A DNA stretch of 64,000 nt. Source: Bacteroidales bacterium UBA3743. GTDB taxonomy: Bacteria > Bacteroidota > Bacteroidia > Bacteroidales > Paludibacteraceae. This document shows positions 9,183 through 18,155 of this stretch, in pieces. Made by a program: the position numbers and the translations under genes. The stretch is from NCBI GenBank assembly GCA_002371265.1, contig DFGT01000007.1, forward strand, positions 1 through 64,000, read 5' to 3'. The number at the start of each line of letters is the position of its first letter. Positions within the stretch are counted from its first letter, which is position 1. The notes under the pieces were generated by a model. That model did not search any database, was not told the DNA's origin, and saw only the letters and a program-made list of their open reading frames with translations.

Positions 9183-10202
9183 TTAATATGCTGATTTGAA
9201 CTGTTCAAGGAACCTCACGTCGTTCTCTGAGAACATACGCAAATCCTTGACTCTGTACTTCAAGTTTGTGATTCGCTCAACACCTAGTCCGAACGCATAA
9301 CCTGAATATACTTTGCTGTCGATGCCACATGCCTCCAACACTGCTGGATCCACCATACCACATCCTAGGATCTCCACCCATCCTGTGTTCTTGCAGAATG
9401 CGCAACCTACTCCTCCACAGATATTACATGAGATATCCATCTCCGCGCTTGGCTCTGTGAATGGGAAATAAGACGGACGCAAACGGATCTGTGTCTGCTC
9501 TCCAAACATTTCCTTAGCGAAATATAGCAATGCCTGCTTCAAGTCGGCAAACGATATATTCTTGTCGATATACAATCCCTCCACCTGATGGAAGAAACAG
9601 TGTGCACGGTATGAGATTGCCTCATTACGGTATACTCTTCCTGGGCAAAGCACACGGATTGGTGGCTTCTGGCTCGTCATCACACGCGACTGAACTGATG
9701 ATGTGTGAGTACGTAGCAACACGTCTGGATCACGAGTGATGAAGAATGTGTCCTGCATATCACGTGCCGGATGCTCTGGTGGGAAATTAAGCGCTGAGAA
9801 GACATGCCAGTCGTCCTCCACCTCTGGTCCCTCTGCAATAGAGAATCCAATACGTGAGAATATATCTACAATTTCATTCTTTACCAATGACAATGGGTGA
9901 CGTGTACCGACCTCGATTGGATCAGGTGTACGTGTCACATCTGGAGCATCTGCCTGAGCCTGTTTAGCCTCAAACTCTGCCTTCATCTCTGCGATACGTT
10001 CAGTGGCCTTTGTCTTCAACTCATTCAAAAGTCCACCAATCTCTCTTTTTTGATCTGCAGCAACATTCTTGAAATCATTGAACAACGAAGAAATCTCTCC
10101 TTTCTTGCTCAAATACTTGATTCTAAGTGCCTCCAACTGCTCTGCATTCTCCGCTGAAAGCTTGGAAACCTCTTCAAGAAGTTCACTAATTCTATCTTTC
10201 AT
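9183..10202 (-). CDS. pheS: Phenylalanyl-tRNA synthetase alpha subunit
   Basis: A 339-residue catalytic alpha subunit, which charges tRNA-Phe together with PheT (not in this window). The N-terminal ~95 residues form the tRNA-binding coiled coil. The class II core follows: the GRVYRNEAISYRAHCFFHQ motif-2 region, and motif 3 GYAFGLGVERI near the C-terminus. Length is normal for the family. It begins one base after the nadD stop, so it is co-transcribed and probably translationally coupled with nadD. The separation of pheS from pheT is common in Bacteroidales. Confidence 0.97.
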   Translation of the reverse strand: MKDRISELLEEVSKLSAENAEQLEALRIKYLSKKGEISSLFNDFKNVAADQKREIGGLLNELKTKATERIAEMKAEFEAKQAQADAPDVTRTPDPIEVGTRHPLSLVKNEIVDIFSRIGFSIAEGPEVEDDWHVFSALNFPPEHPARDMQDTFFITRDPDVLLRTHTSSVQSRVMTSQKPPIRVLCPGRVYRNEAISYRAHCFFHQVEGLYIDKNISFADLKQALLYFAKEMFGEQTQIRLRPSYFPFTEPSAEMDISCNICGGVGCAFCKNTGWVEILGCGMVDPAVLEACGIDSKVYSGYAFGLGVERITNLKYRVKDLRMFSENDVRFLEQFKSAY

Positions 10203-10203
10203 T

Positions 10204-10782
10204 TTATTGTAATTTTTTCATTTTTCTTACTTCTCTGCATACATCGTCGTAGATGCCTCCAGGCAGAAAGAACCTCACGTCTCTGCCCTTCTCCACCGAT
10301 TCTCTGATGAATGTCGACGACACTTCTATAATCGGTGTTTCGATTCTACTCATATTATTATATGGCAGTTCATCCGTGTATCCTCGACGTGGATATACCA
10401 TGATGTGATACTTTTCAAGAATCTTATCATAGTTGCGCCACTTTGAGAAAACCTCCACATTGTCGGCTCCCATCAGCAGTATATATTCGTGCTCGGGATG
10501 CTCTCGTCTCAAATATTCCAAAGTGTCGTATGTGTACGACGGAATTGGAAGCCCAAACTCAACATCTGAAACCTCAATCTTGCTGTACCCTTCCACCGCC
10601 TTACGAAGCATATTAAGTCTCACTTCGTTTGGAAGCAATGTATTGCCTGCCTTCAACGGATTCAACGGTGACACTATCATCATCACCTTGTCGACATTCC
10701 CATACTCAGCCACATAATTCGCCAAAGCGACGTGACCGATATGGACTGGATTGAATGAACCGAAAAACAGTGCAATTTTCAT
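10204..10782 (-). CDS. nadD: Nicotinate-nucleotide adenylyltransferase
   Basis: A 192-residue NadD that converts nicotinate mononucleotide and ATP to deamido-NAD in NAD synthesis. The nucleotidyltransferase signature GSFNPVHIGH is at 8-17, and the second motif SSTFIRES near 155-162. Length is typical. It lies 24 bases after gmk and one base before pheS in the same minus-strand operon. The yicC-gmk-nadD order is a familiar Bacteroidetes arrangement. Confidence 0.96.
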   Translation of the reverse strand: MKIALFFGSFNPVHIGHVALANYVAEYGNVDKVMMIVSPLNPLKAGNTLLPNEVRLNMLRKAVEGYSKIEVSDVEFGLPIPSYTYDTLEYLRREHPEHEYILLMGADNVEVFSKWRNYDKILEKYHIMVYPRRGYTDELPYNNMSRIETPIIEVSSTFIRESVEKGRDVRFFLPGGIYDDVCREVRKMKKLQ

Positions 10783-10806
10783 ACGCGTCGGGATATTTAT
10801 ATTAGA

Positions 10807-11376
10807 TTATGCCTCCAAATATTCCTTGATGACTCTCTCGATCTCTGCCTTGGCTGTCTCCAAATCATCGTTAACGACAACCTTGTCGAACTTGTCGGCA
10901 AAAGACAACTCAAAAGCGGCACGCTCTATTCTCTTCTCAATCACCTCTGGAGCATCTGTCGCGCGACCGACCAGACGGGCACGCAAGGCTTCGATGCTTG
11001 GCGGCTGGATGAAAACAGACAACGCTCTCTCTCCGTAGAATTTCTTGATGTTCATTCCGCCCTTCACGTCGACATCGAAGATAGCGACTTTTCCTGCCTT
11101 TATGATTCGCTCCACCTCACTTTTCAAAGTGCCGTAGAATTTGTCTGTGTAGACCTCCTCATACTCAAGAAATTCGTCGTTGGCAATCTTCTGTCTGAAC
11201 TCCTCAGGTGTAAGGAAATAATACTCCACCCCATTCTGCTCAGTGCCACGTGGTGCGCGGCTTGTGGCTGAGATTGAAAACTCAAACACGTCCATTTTGC
11301 TCATCAAATGATTGATGAGAGTGCTCTTGCCCGAGCCCGACGGTGCGGAAAATATTACGATTTTATCTTTATTCAT
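10807..11376 (-). CDS. gmk: Guanylate kinase
   Basis: A 189-residue guanylate kinase that phosphorylates GMP to GDP with ATP. The P-loop SAPSGSGKST lies close to the N-terminus. The GMP-binding segment TSRAPRGTEQNGVEYYF and the lid region follow in normal order. I chose the ATG at 11376 (MNKDKIVIF); an ATG two codons upstream at 11382 is equally possible and would abut the yicC stop at 11386. Confidence 0.96.
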   Translation of the reverse strand: MNKDKIVIFSAPSGSGKSTLINHLMSKMDVFEFSISATSRAPRGTEQNGVEYYFLTPEEFRQKIANDEFLEYEEVYTDKFYGTLKSEVERIIKAGKVAIFDVDVKGGMNIKKFYGERALSVFIQPPSIEALRARLVGRATDAPEVIEKRIERAAFELSFADKFDKVVVNDDLETAKAEIERVIKEYLEA

Positions 11377-11385
11377 ACACATATA

Positions 11386-12258
11386 TTATAGTACGTTAAG
11401 CACCTGCTCCTTGATCTGCTCAAGTTCGTCTTTCATCTTCACCACGATCATCTGCATCTCTGCCTGATTAGATTTTGATCCAAGAGTGTTGATTTCTCTA
11501 CCCATCTCCTGAGCGATGAATCCGAGTTTCTTTCCAATCGATTCCTCTTTCATCGCCATAGTCTCGTAGTAGGCGTTGATATGGTGGCGCAGACGATTTT
11601 TCTCCTCGCTCACATCAAGCTTCTCAATGTAGAAGATCATCTCCTGCTCGAAACGGTTCTTATCAACATCCACATTCAAAGATGCGAGACTCTCTCTGAT
11701 TCGGATCTTGATGTTCTCAACACGGCTCTTCTCGAATGGCTCGACACTCTCAAGCAAGCTTGATATTGCCTCCAGATTCTTAACAAACACGTTTTTCAAA
11801 GAGACTCCCTCCGACTTACGATATTCGACGATTTTGTCTAACGCCTCTTCCACTACCTTCTTTGCTGCTTCCCACTCTTCCTCATCAATCTCAGCAAGCT
11901 CATTCTGCATCACGTCTGGCATACGAAGAAGAAGAGTCATCCAATCAGCTGGCTCTGCGACACCTAGCTCTTTTGCAGCATCAGAAATCTGATTCTTGTA
12001 GGATGCAAGCACCGTCTTATTTATCTTGTTAGACGTCTCCGCCTCTTTCGACTCAACATACAACATGAAATCCACTTTACCTCTCGAAAGTGCATTTCCA
12101 ATCATTGTGCGCAATTCAATCTCTTTCTCTTTGTATACAGAGGGCATCCGAACCGATAGATCAAGCTGTTTGCTGTTGAGCGACTTGATCTCGACGATGA
12201 ATCTTTTCTTTCCATATTCACCGATCGCACGGCCAAACCCGGTCATCGACAATACCAT
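11386..12258 (-). CDS. yicC: YicC/YloC family endoribonuclease
   Basis: A 290-residue YicC-family protein starting with the hallmark MVLSMTGFGRA. The N-terminal YicC domain is followed by the conserved C-terminal DUF1732 segment (MAMKEESIGKKLGFIAQEMGREINTLGSK). Members have been described as endoribonucleases that affect small-RNA stability. It heads the minus-strand operon with gmk, nadD, pheS and bactofilin, and diverges from tsaB across a ~107 bp promoter region. Confidence 0.93.
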   Translation of the reverse strand: MVLSMTGFGRAIGEYGKKRFIVEIKSLNSKQLDLSVRMPSVYKEKEIELRTMIGNALSRGKVDFMLYVESKEAETSNKINKTVLASYKNQISDAAKELGVAEPADWMTLLLRMPDVMQNELAEIDEEEWEAAKKVVEEALDKIVEYRKSEGVSLKNVFVKNLEAISSLLESVEPFEKSRVENIKIRIRESLASLNVDVDKNRFEQEMIFYIEKLDVSEEKNRLRHHINAYYETMAMKEESIGKKLGFIAQEMGREINTLGSKSNQAEMQMIVVKMKDELEQIKEQVLNVL

Positions 12259-12337
12259 AATCTCAATTTTTACACTAAAATTAAGGCAAAAATAACTTTT
12301 TAATTTCGTTAAGTGAACTAATTTGTGTATAAAGTGG

Positions 12338-12345
12338 TACTTTTG
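12338..12345 (+). promoter_or_regulatory. -7 box (TACTTTTG) for tsaB
   Basis: TACTTTTG matches TAnnTTTG and lies 21 bases before the tsaB ATG. The divergent yicC promoter must occupy the same short gap. No clear -33 partner at ideal spacing. Confidence 0.45.
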
Positions 12346-12365
12346 TTAAAAAAATATACGGAATT

Positions 12366-13061
12366 ATGGCAACAATCATAAATATCGAGACCTCCACATC
12401 GTCTTGTTCGCTTGCTTTGGCGTCGGACGGGGAAATTTTATTTTCGGCTTGCGACCCTACTGGAATGAATCATGCCAAGCTGCTTGGAGGATATGCGAAA
12501 GAGGCTGAGAATGTGTTGAAAGAGAAAAATTTGCATCTCGACGCGGTATGCGTGAGCAAAGGTCCGGGATCATACACTGGTTTGAGAATCGGTGTCTCGA
12601 TGGCTAAAGGATTATGTTTCGGTGCTGATGCAAAACTTATTGCTGTCGACACTCTCGCATTGATTGCCCACACTGCGATCAAATCTGGAGCTGTGAAGCC
12701 GGGAGCATTGGTATGCCCGATGATTGACGCTAGAAGAATGGAGGTGTACGCATCTTTCTTCGACGACAGTCTCAACCAGGTAAGAGCAACGTCGGCTGAT
12801 ATCATAGATGAAAATTCATACGCTGAATATCTCGGAAGCAAGGAGGTCTTTTTCTGCGGAAACGGATCAGACAAATGCCAGAAAGTGTTGACGGGAGCAA
12901 ACGCAAAATTCATTCCGAACATCATTCCTCTTGCTGAGAACATGGTGGATTTGAGTGAAAAGAAATATGCGGAGCAGAAATTTGAAGACGTTGCATATTT
13001 TGAGCCAGAATACGTGAAAGAGTTTGTGGCTACAGTAGCGAAAAATAAAGTTTTGGGATAA
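12366..13061 (+). CDS. tsaB: tRNA threonylcarbamoyladenosine biosynthesis protein TsaB
   Basis: A 231-residue ASKHA-fold partner of TsaD/TsaE in making the t6A37 tRNA modification. It starts with the family pattern MATIINIETSTSSCSLAL and carries the conserved VSKGPGSYTGLRIGVSMAKG near residues 62-81. Length is normal. Its stop overlaps the start of the next gene by one base (TAATG at 13059-13063), so the alpha/beta hydrolase is probably translated by coupling. Confidence 0.95.
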   Translation: MATIINIETSTSSCSLALASDGEILFSACDPTGMNHAKLLGGYAKEAENVLKEKNLHLDAVCVSKGPGSYTGLRIGVSMAKGLCFGADAKLIAVDTLALIAHTAIKSGAVKPGALVCPMIDARRMEVYASFFDDSLNQVRATSADIIDENSYAEYLGSKEVFFCGNGSDKCQKVLTGANAKFIPNIIPLAENMVDLSEKKYAEQKFEDVAYFEPEYVKEFVATVAKNKVLG

Positions 13062-14026
13062 TGAAGAAAGCACTGATTATTATTGGTATAGCACTTGGAG
13101 TCATCTTAGTGGCATTAGTTGCAGCAGGATTCTATATCGTGAACGCCAACCTTGCGATGGAGCATCGCGGACAGGACATAGAGGGATCGTACAAAGAGAT
13201 GAAAGGGTATTATCCGGAGATGATTCCATGGCTCGACTCATTGCAGAAGACGGGAGGATTGAAAGACTCCACATTGCTTCGTGACGGCGACACAAAGGTG
13301 CACTACTACTACGCGTTCGCCCCACAGCATACTGGCAAGACAGCAGTCATCTGTCACGGCTACACGGATAATGCGATACGTATGTTCATGATTGCTCGCA
13401 TCTACAATCAAGTGCTCGGCTACAATATAATCGTGCCAGACATGCCTCACGCTGGAAATAGCGAACCCAACCATATCAGCATGGGATATTACGAAAGCCA
13501 GATAGCAAGAAAACTTGCAGCGTCGGCTCAGAATATTTTCGGCGACGACACCACAAAAGTGGAGATTGTGGTGCATGGAATATCAATGGGAGCAGCCACA
13601 ACAATGATGACAGTCGGCGACGACAATGTGAATAAAGATCTGAATATCAAATGTGCGGTGGAGGATTGCGGCTACACATCTTGCTGGGATGAATTCTCAC
13701 AGGAGATCACCAACTCTTATGGCATACCTCCTTTTCCACTGCTATACGTCGCTGATTTGGTCTGCGACATCAAGAACGGATGGTGTTTCCACGATGCGTC
13801 TCCTTTGGAAGCCGTGAAAAACACATCGCTTCCTATCTTTTTCATACACGGCGACAATGACGACTTCGTCCCTACTAAAATGGCCCACACCCTTTACGAC
13901 GCCAAAACAAAAGGAGACAAGGAGTTGTGGGTTGCCAAAAGTTCAGAACATGCCTTTTCTTACCACGACAACAAGGATGAGTATATCCAAAAGACGAAAC
14001 AGTTTGTGGAGAAATACATGGAGTAA
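13061..14026 (+). CDS. Membrane-anchored alpha/beta hydrolase
   Basis: A 321-residue protein with one N-terminal membrane segment (about 4-27, rich in I/L/V/A), so the catalytic domain is probably extracytoplasmic. Features of the alpha/beta hydrolase fold are HGYTDN (oxyanion region, about 102), the nucleophile elbow HGISMGAA with Ser near 172, FIHGDNDDFVP carrying the acid, and SSEHAFSYH carrying the catalytic His. Similar proteins are annotated as serine aminopeptidase S33-like or BAAT-like hydrolases. The substrate is unknown. It is translationally coupled to tsaB, but no functional link is evident. Confidence 0.85.
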   Translation: MKKALIIIGIALGVILVALVAAGFYIVNANLAMEHRGQDIEGSYKEMKGYYPEMIPWLDSLQKTGGLKDSTLLRDGDTKVHYYYAFAPQHTGKTAVICHGYTDNAIRMFMIARIYNQVLGYNIIVPDMPHAGNSEPNHISMGYYESQIARKLAASAQNIFGDDTTKVEIVVHGISMGAATTMMTVGDDNVNKDLNIKCAVEDCGYTSCWDEFSQEITNSYGIPPFPLLYVADLVCDIKNGWCFHDASPLEAVKNTSLPIFFIHGDNDDFVPTKMAHTLYDAKTKGDKELWVAKSSEHAFSYHDNKDEYIQKTKQFVEKYME

Positions 14027-14115
14027 ATTAGAAATGCTAAATGCTAAATGCTAAATTAAAATAAAAAAATGCTGAATGCTAACAGCCTACAGCCATAAGC
14101 TATAAGCCCCAAAAT

Positions 14116-15276
14116 ATGATCGAAAAACATTATAACATATCAGACTACACAGATGTTGAATCACCATGCTATGTGGTAAGTGAAAAACATCTGCGCGCCA
14201 ATTTGAGCCTCATCAAATCTGTGGCGGAGAGTGCAGGAGTGGAAATCATCATGGCATTCAAGGCCTTTGCGTTGTGGAAGGTATTCCCAATCGTGCGTGA
14301 ATATATCAGTTGCTCCACAGCTAGTTCACTCTCAGAGGCGAATCTTGCCGTCGACGAGATGAAAAACCTTGCCCATACGTATGCTCCCGTCTATACGGAT
14401 AAAGAATTTGATGAGATCGCGAAACTCTCGTCGCACATCACATTCAACAGCATATCGCAGTTTGAGAAATATAAGAATCGTCTTGAAGTAGACGGAAGGA
14501 AAATCTCGGCCGGATTGCGAATCAACCCCGAGTATTCAGCTGTGGAGACAGACCTCTACAACCCATGCGCACCGGGCAGTCGTCTTGGAGTGACGCTCGA
14601 CAATTTGAAGAAAGCCGACATTACCGGCATCGACGGATTCCACTGCCACACACTATGTGAAAGCACATCGTATGAGCTAGAGAAAACACTGAAAATCATA
14701 GAGGAAAGATTCGGCGAGTTTCTTCCAAAGATCAAATGGCTCAACATGGGAGGCGGACATCTGATGACACGTGCCGACTACGACACCGACCATCTCATCT
14801 CTGTGCTGAAAGCGTTCAAGAGCCGACATCCACATCTGCATATCATCCTTGAACCAGGAAGTGCATTCGCATGGCAGACAGGAGAACTTGTGGCTGAGGT
14901 GCAGGACATTGTGGAGAATCACGGAGTCAGGACAGCCATATTAGACGTGTCGTTTGCATGCCACATGCCAGACTGTCTGGAGATGCCATACAAACCAGCT
15001 ATTTTGGGAGAGGTGGAAGACAGAAGCACACCATACGTCTACCGCATGGGAGGAAACAGTTGTCTGAGCGGAGATTTTTATTCAGACTGGACATTCGACC
15101 ACGAGCTGAAAGTCGGAGAGAAAATCGTGTTTATGGATATGAACCACTACACGACAGTGAAGACAACGATGTTCAACGGCATCACCCACCCGTCTATCGT
15201 CCTACGCAAAATGAACGGCGAACTTGAACTGTTAAGGAAATACACCTACGCCGATTATAAAAACAGAATGGCGTAG
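14116..15276 (+). CDS. nspC: Carboxynorspermidine decarboxylase
   Basis: A 386-residue PLP enzyme of the alanine-racemase-fold decarboxylase group. It makes norspermidine or spermidine from the carboxy form in the alternative polyamine pathway common in Bacteroidales. The PLP lysine is in IIMAFKAFALWK (Lys near 51). The glycine-rich phosphate loop LNMGGGHLM, EPGSAF, and the C-terminal CLSGDFYSDW with its conserved cysteine are all present. The partner carboxyspermidine dehydrogenase is not in this window. The 14027-14115 gap contains short 'aaatgcta' tandem repeats. Confidence 0.94.
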   Translation: MIEKHYNISDYTDVESPCYVVSEKHLRANLSLIKSVAESAGVEIIMAFKAFALWKVFPIVREYISCSTASSLSEANLAVDEMKNLAHTYAPVYTDKEFDEIAKLSSHITFNSISQFEKYKNRLEVDGRKISAGLRINPEYSAVETDLYNPCAPGSRLGVTLDNLKKADITGIDGFHCHTLCESTSYELEKTLKIIEERFGEFLPKIKWLNMGGGHLMTRADYDTDHLISVLKAFKSRHPHLHIILEPGSAFAWQTGELVAEVQDIVENHGVRTAILDVSFACHMPDCLEMPYKPAILGEVEDRSTPYVYRMGGNSCLSGDFYSDWTFDHELKVGEKIVFMDMNHYTTVKTTMFNGITHPSIVLRKMNGELELLRKYTYADYKNRMA

Positions 15277-15394
15277 AGACGTAGAGACGTCGTATTACGG
15301 CGTCTCTACTAAACCACACGTTTTTGAGATTATTGGCGAAAGTGCAGAGATCTATATCACTGAAATTCAGCAAACAATAACATATTCGCAAAGC
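15277..15394. repeat. GTAGAGACG hairpin element after nspC
   Basis: Near 15275-15310 lies gtagagacgtcgtattacgg followed by cgtctctact, a dispersed hairpin repeat of the GAGACG family. The rest, up to the terminator at 15395, shows nothing recognisable. Confidence 0.6.
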
Positions 15395-15430
15395 AAGGAG
15401 GCCACTGATCACTCGGCAGCCTCCTTTTTA
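15395..15430 (+). terminator. Rho-independent terminator downstream of nspC
   Basis: The stem AAGGAGGC (15395-15402) pairs with GCCTCCTT (15419-15426), followed by a T run. It is the likely transcript end for the tsaB-hydrolase-nspC run. Confidence 0.75.
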
Positions 15431-16008
15431 GGATTTTATTACGAAATAATATAATATTATGAGATCTAGTTTTAGAGTATAAAGCAATTCAATCGAAATT
15501 TAAAAATACGGTACAAAGGGATTTGTATAATCCCCACATATTTCTATATTTCAATTTGAGATCTATTTTTGTTATTAGATTTTAGTCTAGAATAATTTGA
15601 AGTTGTTTAAGTTTTAGTTGTCTAAATTGCCACGCAATTGATTTACTAAATAAAATCATAAATTTATACTGCCCGTTCTAACAAACTTGCAGATATGAAA
15701 AAGCCAGTGAGTTCCACCATTAACATTATTTGTGGAACGAGCTCTACAGCAAAATATTTAATTAAAATTTAAACGATTTATTAAGTTATATGAAAACTGC
15801 AACCTAAGATTTAAGTTGGCTTCACCACATTTAACGGGAGGCATTTCCTGCGTCTATTTTCTGCCCGTAATTAAAAATCTCCTTTTGTTTCACTTACCAT
15901 TCGATTGTTTTCCCAATCGTCTTCAACAAAACTAATTCATGGATTCAAGAAATGCAAACATTCCACCAGAAAAAATAACTGAATTATATTGTCAAACATA
16001 AATATGAT
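15431..16008. other. AT-rich gene-free stretch, content unknown
   Basis: About 580 bases with no convincing reading frame on either strand. There are small inverted pieces, such as ttccac...gtggaa near 15712-15740 and gattgttttcccaatcg near 15903-15920, but nothing I can assign to a known RNA family. It could hold an unrecognised small RNA or be decayed sequence. Confidence 0.4.
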
Positions 16009-16049
16009 AAAAAAAATGGAGACGCACACAAATGCGTCTCCATTTTTTT
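16009..16049. terminator. Bidirectional terminator (GAGACGCA hairpin)
   Basis: The perfect stem ATGGAGACGCA / TGCGTCTCCAT (loop CACAAA) is flanked by an A run on the left and a T run on the right. It can terminate transcription from either side, and lies just downstream of the minus-strand secreted-protein gene. Confidence 0.85.
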
Positions 16050-16051
16050 CT

Positions 16052-16621
16052 TTATTCAGTCACATAAACCTTCTTGTTGCCGATAATATACAAACCTTTC
16101 TTTAGGTTCACAAGTGCGTCAGACATTTTAACATTAACCTTGACAATTGCTCCGTCGACAGAATAAACATTTACAATGCTATCTGCGGCATTATCCGAAT
16201 TAATATCGGTCGAACTAGAAAGAGAATCATTAGGATTATCACAATCTAATCCTACCACACTAAACAAAATCGTGTAATTCAAGACCTCATCTACACTATC
16301 AACAACAAGTTTGTATTTTCTCTCTCCTATGAAATCCACATTAATAACCTGCTCAACGTCCGTTCCTTCAGAGAATTTCTGCCATTCACTGCCACTTTCA
16401 ACATACCACTTAAAATATGTATTTATTGGAAAACCTGCAGCATGAGCCACAGACGACGCACCCCTACACACTGTATCTGTCTCAAACATGATCGGTTCAA
16501 AATACTCAGGAAGCGTCTGTGCACTTGCCACACTTCCAAACAAAAAGGATGCTACAACTACCTTTTTTGCCACTTGAGCCGACATTGTTGACAGTCGACT
16601 GCTTAAATCTATCTTTCGCAT
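16052..16621 (-). CDS. Small secreted protein with T9SS-like C-terminal segment
   Basis: Starting at the ATG at 16621 gives 189 residues beginning MRKIDLSS, with a signal-peptide-like stretch (KKVVVASFLFGSVASAQT). A longer frame from 16684 would place 21 extra residues before a normal signal peptide, so I prefer the shorter form. The middle (about 20-120) is beta-rich, perhaps Ig-like. An Asp/Ser-rich linker follows. The C-terminus (VNVYSVDGAIVKV...LKKGLYIIGNKKVYV) resembles type A sorting domains of the type IX secretion system, though shorter. Function unknown. Confidence 0.65.
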   Translation of the reverse strand: MRKIDLSSRLSTMSAQVAKKVVVASFLFGSVASAQTLPEYFEPIMFETDTVCRGASSVAHAAGFPINTYFKWYVESGSEWQKFSEGTDVEQVINVDFIGERKYKLVVDSVDEVLNYTILFSVVGLDCDNPNDSLSSSTDINSDNAADSIVNVYSVDGAIVKVNVKMSDALVNLKKGLYIIGNKKVYVTE

Positions 16622-16680
16622 ATTTATAATATTTTGATATAAATTCCGATACAAAATTAAAAACTTTTTTGCACCTATAC

Positions 16681-17142
16681 TCATTTATTCTTCTCCATAT
16701 ACACCCACGTCAGATTCGGCTCCATATCTTCGCTTTTATACGTTTGGAATCCTTCACGCAGATAGAATTCGTATGTGGATTTCACTTCCTGACATGTGCA
16801 AAGCCACGCTCGCGTATGTGGAAGACGGGATTGTATTTCATGAAACAGCATTTTGCCTAAGCCTCGTCGCTGATACTCCGGATCCACCATAAGACGACCG
16901 ATATAGAGTGAGCCATCCACAACATTTCCTCGCACCGAACCTATGATTCGTCCATCCTCAGTCTGGATTTTCAATGTCAGATTTTGCTCGAACTCTTCAT
17001 ACGCATGCTCCAACGTCTCCGTCATTGGAAGTGCATCCTCACATCCAAGATCTTTACACTGTTGTCCAAACGCTTTATGTTGCAACTCCAACAAAGCTGG
17101 GACATCTTCTTTTGTGGCTATTGTGATCGTATCCATACTCAT
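16681..17142 (-). CDS. GNAT-family N-acetyltransferase
   Basis: A 153-residue GNAT protein from the ATG at 17142 (MSMDTITIATKED). The acetyl-CoA loop is visible as VDPEYQRRGLGKMLFHEI (the R/Q-x-x-G-x-G/A pattern), followed by the terminal strand YLREGFQTYKSE. The frame stays open upstream to 17286, but that part lies inside the CAT-like gene and is not GNAT-like. It follows the CAT-like gene by 5 bases, so the two are likely co-transcribed. The acetyl acceptor is unknown. Confidence 0.85.
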   Translation of the reverse strand: MSMDTITIATKEDVPALLELQHKAFGQQCKDLGCEDALPMTETLEHAYEEFEQNLTLKIQTEDGRIIGSVRGNVVDGSLYIGRLMVDPEYQRRGLGKMLFHEIQSRLPHTRAWLCTCQEVKSTYEFYLREGFQTYKSEDMEPNLTWVYMEKNK

Positions 17143-17147
17143 ATATT

Positions 17148-17774
17148 TTAGCACTTCAGCTCGTCTATCGTTTTCTGCAAGTTGGCAAGAAACTTTCCCG
17201 CGTGCGCCCCATCCATCTGTGTGTGGTGGAACTGAAACGAAAGATTCATATAATATCTGAAGAAATGTCTCGAATAACGTCCCCAAATAATGAACGGATT
17301 ATTGAAGATGCCACTATACATTCCTCCAGCAAATTCCAACTCCGTGTCGATGATGGCAGACGTGCCGATCACCATACACTCTCCAGACAAATCCCTGTCG
17401 ACACAACTTTCCGCTACTTCCGCCGTGTACTTCAAGTAATCACGATTGTAGGATTCTAAATTCCCGGCAAACTCAACGTCGCAAGAGCTGACTTCGCCTG
17501 TGCGATTCTTTACCATCGTGTTTATGGCAATACTGTCGTACTTCATCAATTTATCACCTTCAGGCAACAGATAAAACTCTTTCTGGACCACTGCCGTCTT
17601 TCCGATGCAAAAATCCATAAGCATATTAAACTTCAACCGTTTCTTTTTGCTTATTCTGACAAGATTGGTGACATCGAGTTTCTTCACAAAAACAAGCATG
17701 GGATTTGGAGCGTTTTTCCAAATCTCAAACTGAGATCCTCGAGTTGTATCTTTAGGGTTGACTTCTCTCTTCAT
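17148..17774 (-). CDS. Chloramphenicol acetyltransferase-like protein
   Basis: A 208-residue CAT-superfamily trimeric acyltransferase. The catalytic motif is HHTQMDG near residues 186-192 (HHxxxDG of the family), with an N-terminal WKNAPNPMLVFVKKLDVTNLV pattern typical of CAT and its relatives. Length matches CatA or CatB-like chromosomal homologues. It need not confer chloramphenicol resistance: many Bacteroidales chromosomal members have unknown acceptors. It is upstream of, and probably co-transcribed with, the GNAT gene. Confidence 0.82.
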   Translation of the reverse strand: MKREVNPKDTTRGSQFEIWKNAPNPMLVFVKKLDVTNLVRISKKKRLKFNMLMDFCIGKTAVVQKEFYLLPEGDKLMKYDSIAINTMVKNRTGEVSSCDVEFAGNLESYNRDYLKYTAEVAESCVDRDLSGECMVIGTSAIIDTELEFAGGMYSGIFNNPFIIWGRYSRHFFRYYMNLSFQFHHTQMDGAHAGKFLANLQKTIDELKC

Positions 17775-17864
17775 TCTTAATTCTTATACGCTAGAATGAT
17801 AATCCATTTATTCCACAGAGATTCCGACCATGACAGTCTCGTCCTCCTGATTATTCCAGACAAC

Positions 17865-17895
17865 AAAAAAGGCAGCTGAAAAAACAACTGCCTTT
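17865..17895 (-). terminator. Terminator downstream of tRNA-Lys
   Basis: The stem AAAGGCAG / CTGCCTTT has an A run on its left side (T run on the minus strand), 8 bases past the tRNA 3' end. It probably ends the minus-strand tRNA transcript. Confidence 0.7.
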
Positions 17896-17902
17896 GTATT
17901 TG

Positions 17903-17975
17903 TGGCTCGCTTGGGGCTCGAACCCAAGACCCCATCCTTAAAAGGGATGTGCTCTACCAGCTGAGCTAGCGAACC
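17903..17975 (-). tRNA. tRNA-Lys (anticodon UUU)
   Basis: On the minus strand a 73-base cloverleaf runs from GGTTCGC at 17975 to GCGAGCC plus discriminator A at 17903. The D arm contains AGCTCAGCTGGTAGAGC, the anticodon stem CATCC/GGATG encloses loop CTTTTAA (anticodon TTT), and the T arm contains GGTTCGAGCC. The 3' CCA is not encoded. The gap 17976-18155 holds no other gene. Confidence 0.96.
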
Positions 17976-18155
17976 ATCGGTCTCAAAACCGAGTGCAAAA
18001 GTAATGCTTTATTTTGAATTTGCAAATTATTAGCCCGCAAAAGTGATTTATTTAGTTGTTTAATGTCACAAAATCGATGAATCATTCCAAAATCATGGAT
18101 GATTTATGAGGAATTTTAATTCGTCTACGTGCTTAAAGGTTTCAGAACACAGCCA

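Noticed and set aside
16681..17286. 201-residue version of the GNAT protein
   Set aside because: The extra N-terminus is encoded within the CAT-like gene and has no GNAT features; the ATG at 17142 fits.
17148..17774. Calling the CAT-like gene a chloramphenicol resistance determinant
   Set aside because: The HHxxxDG motif shows the fold, but chromosomal homologues often act on other substrates, and no mobile resistance context is present.
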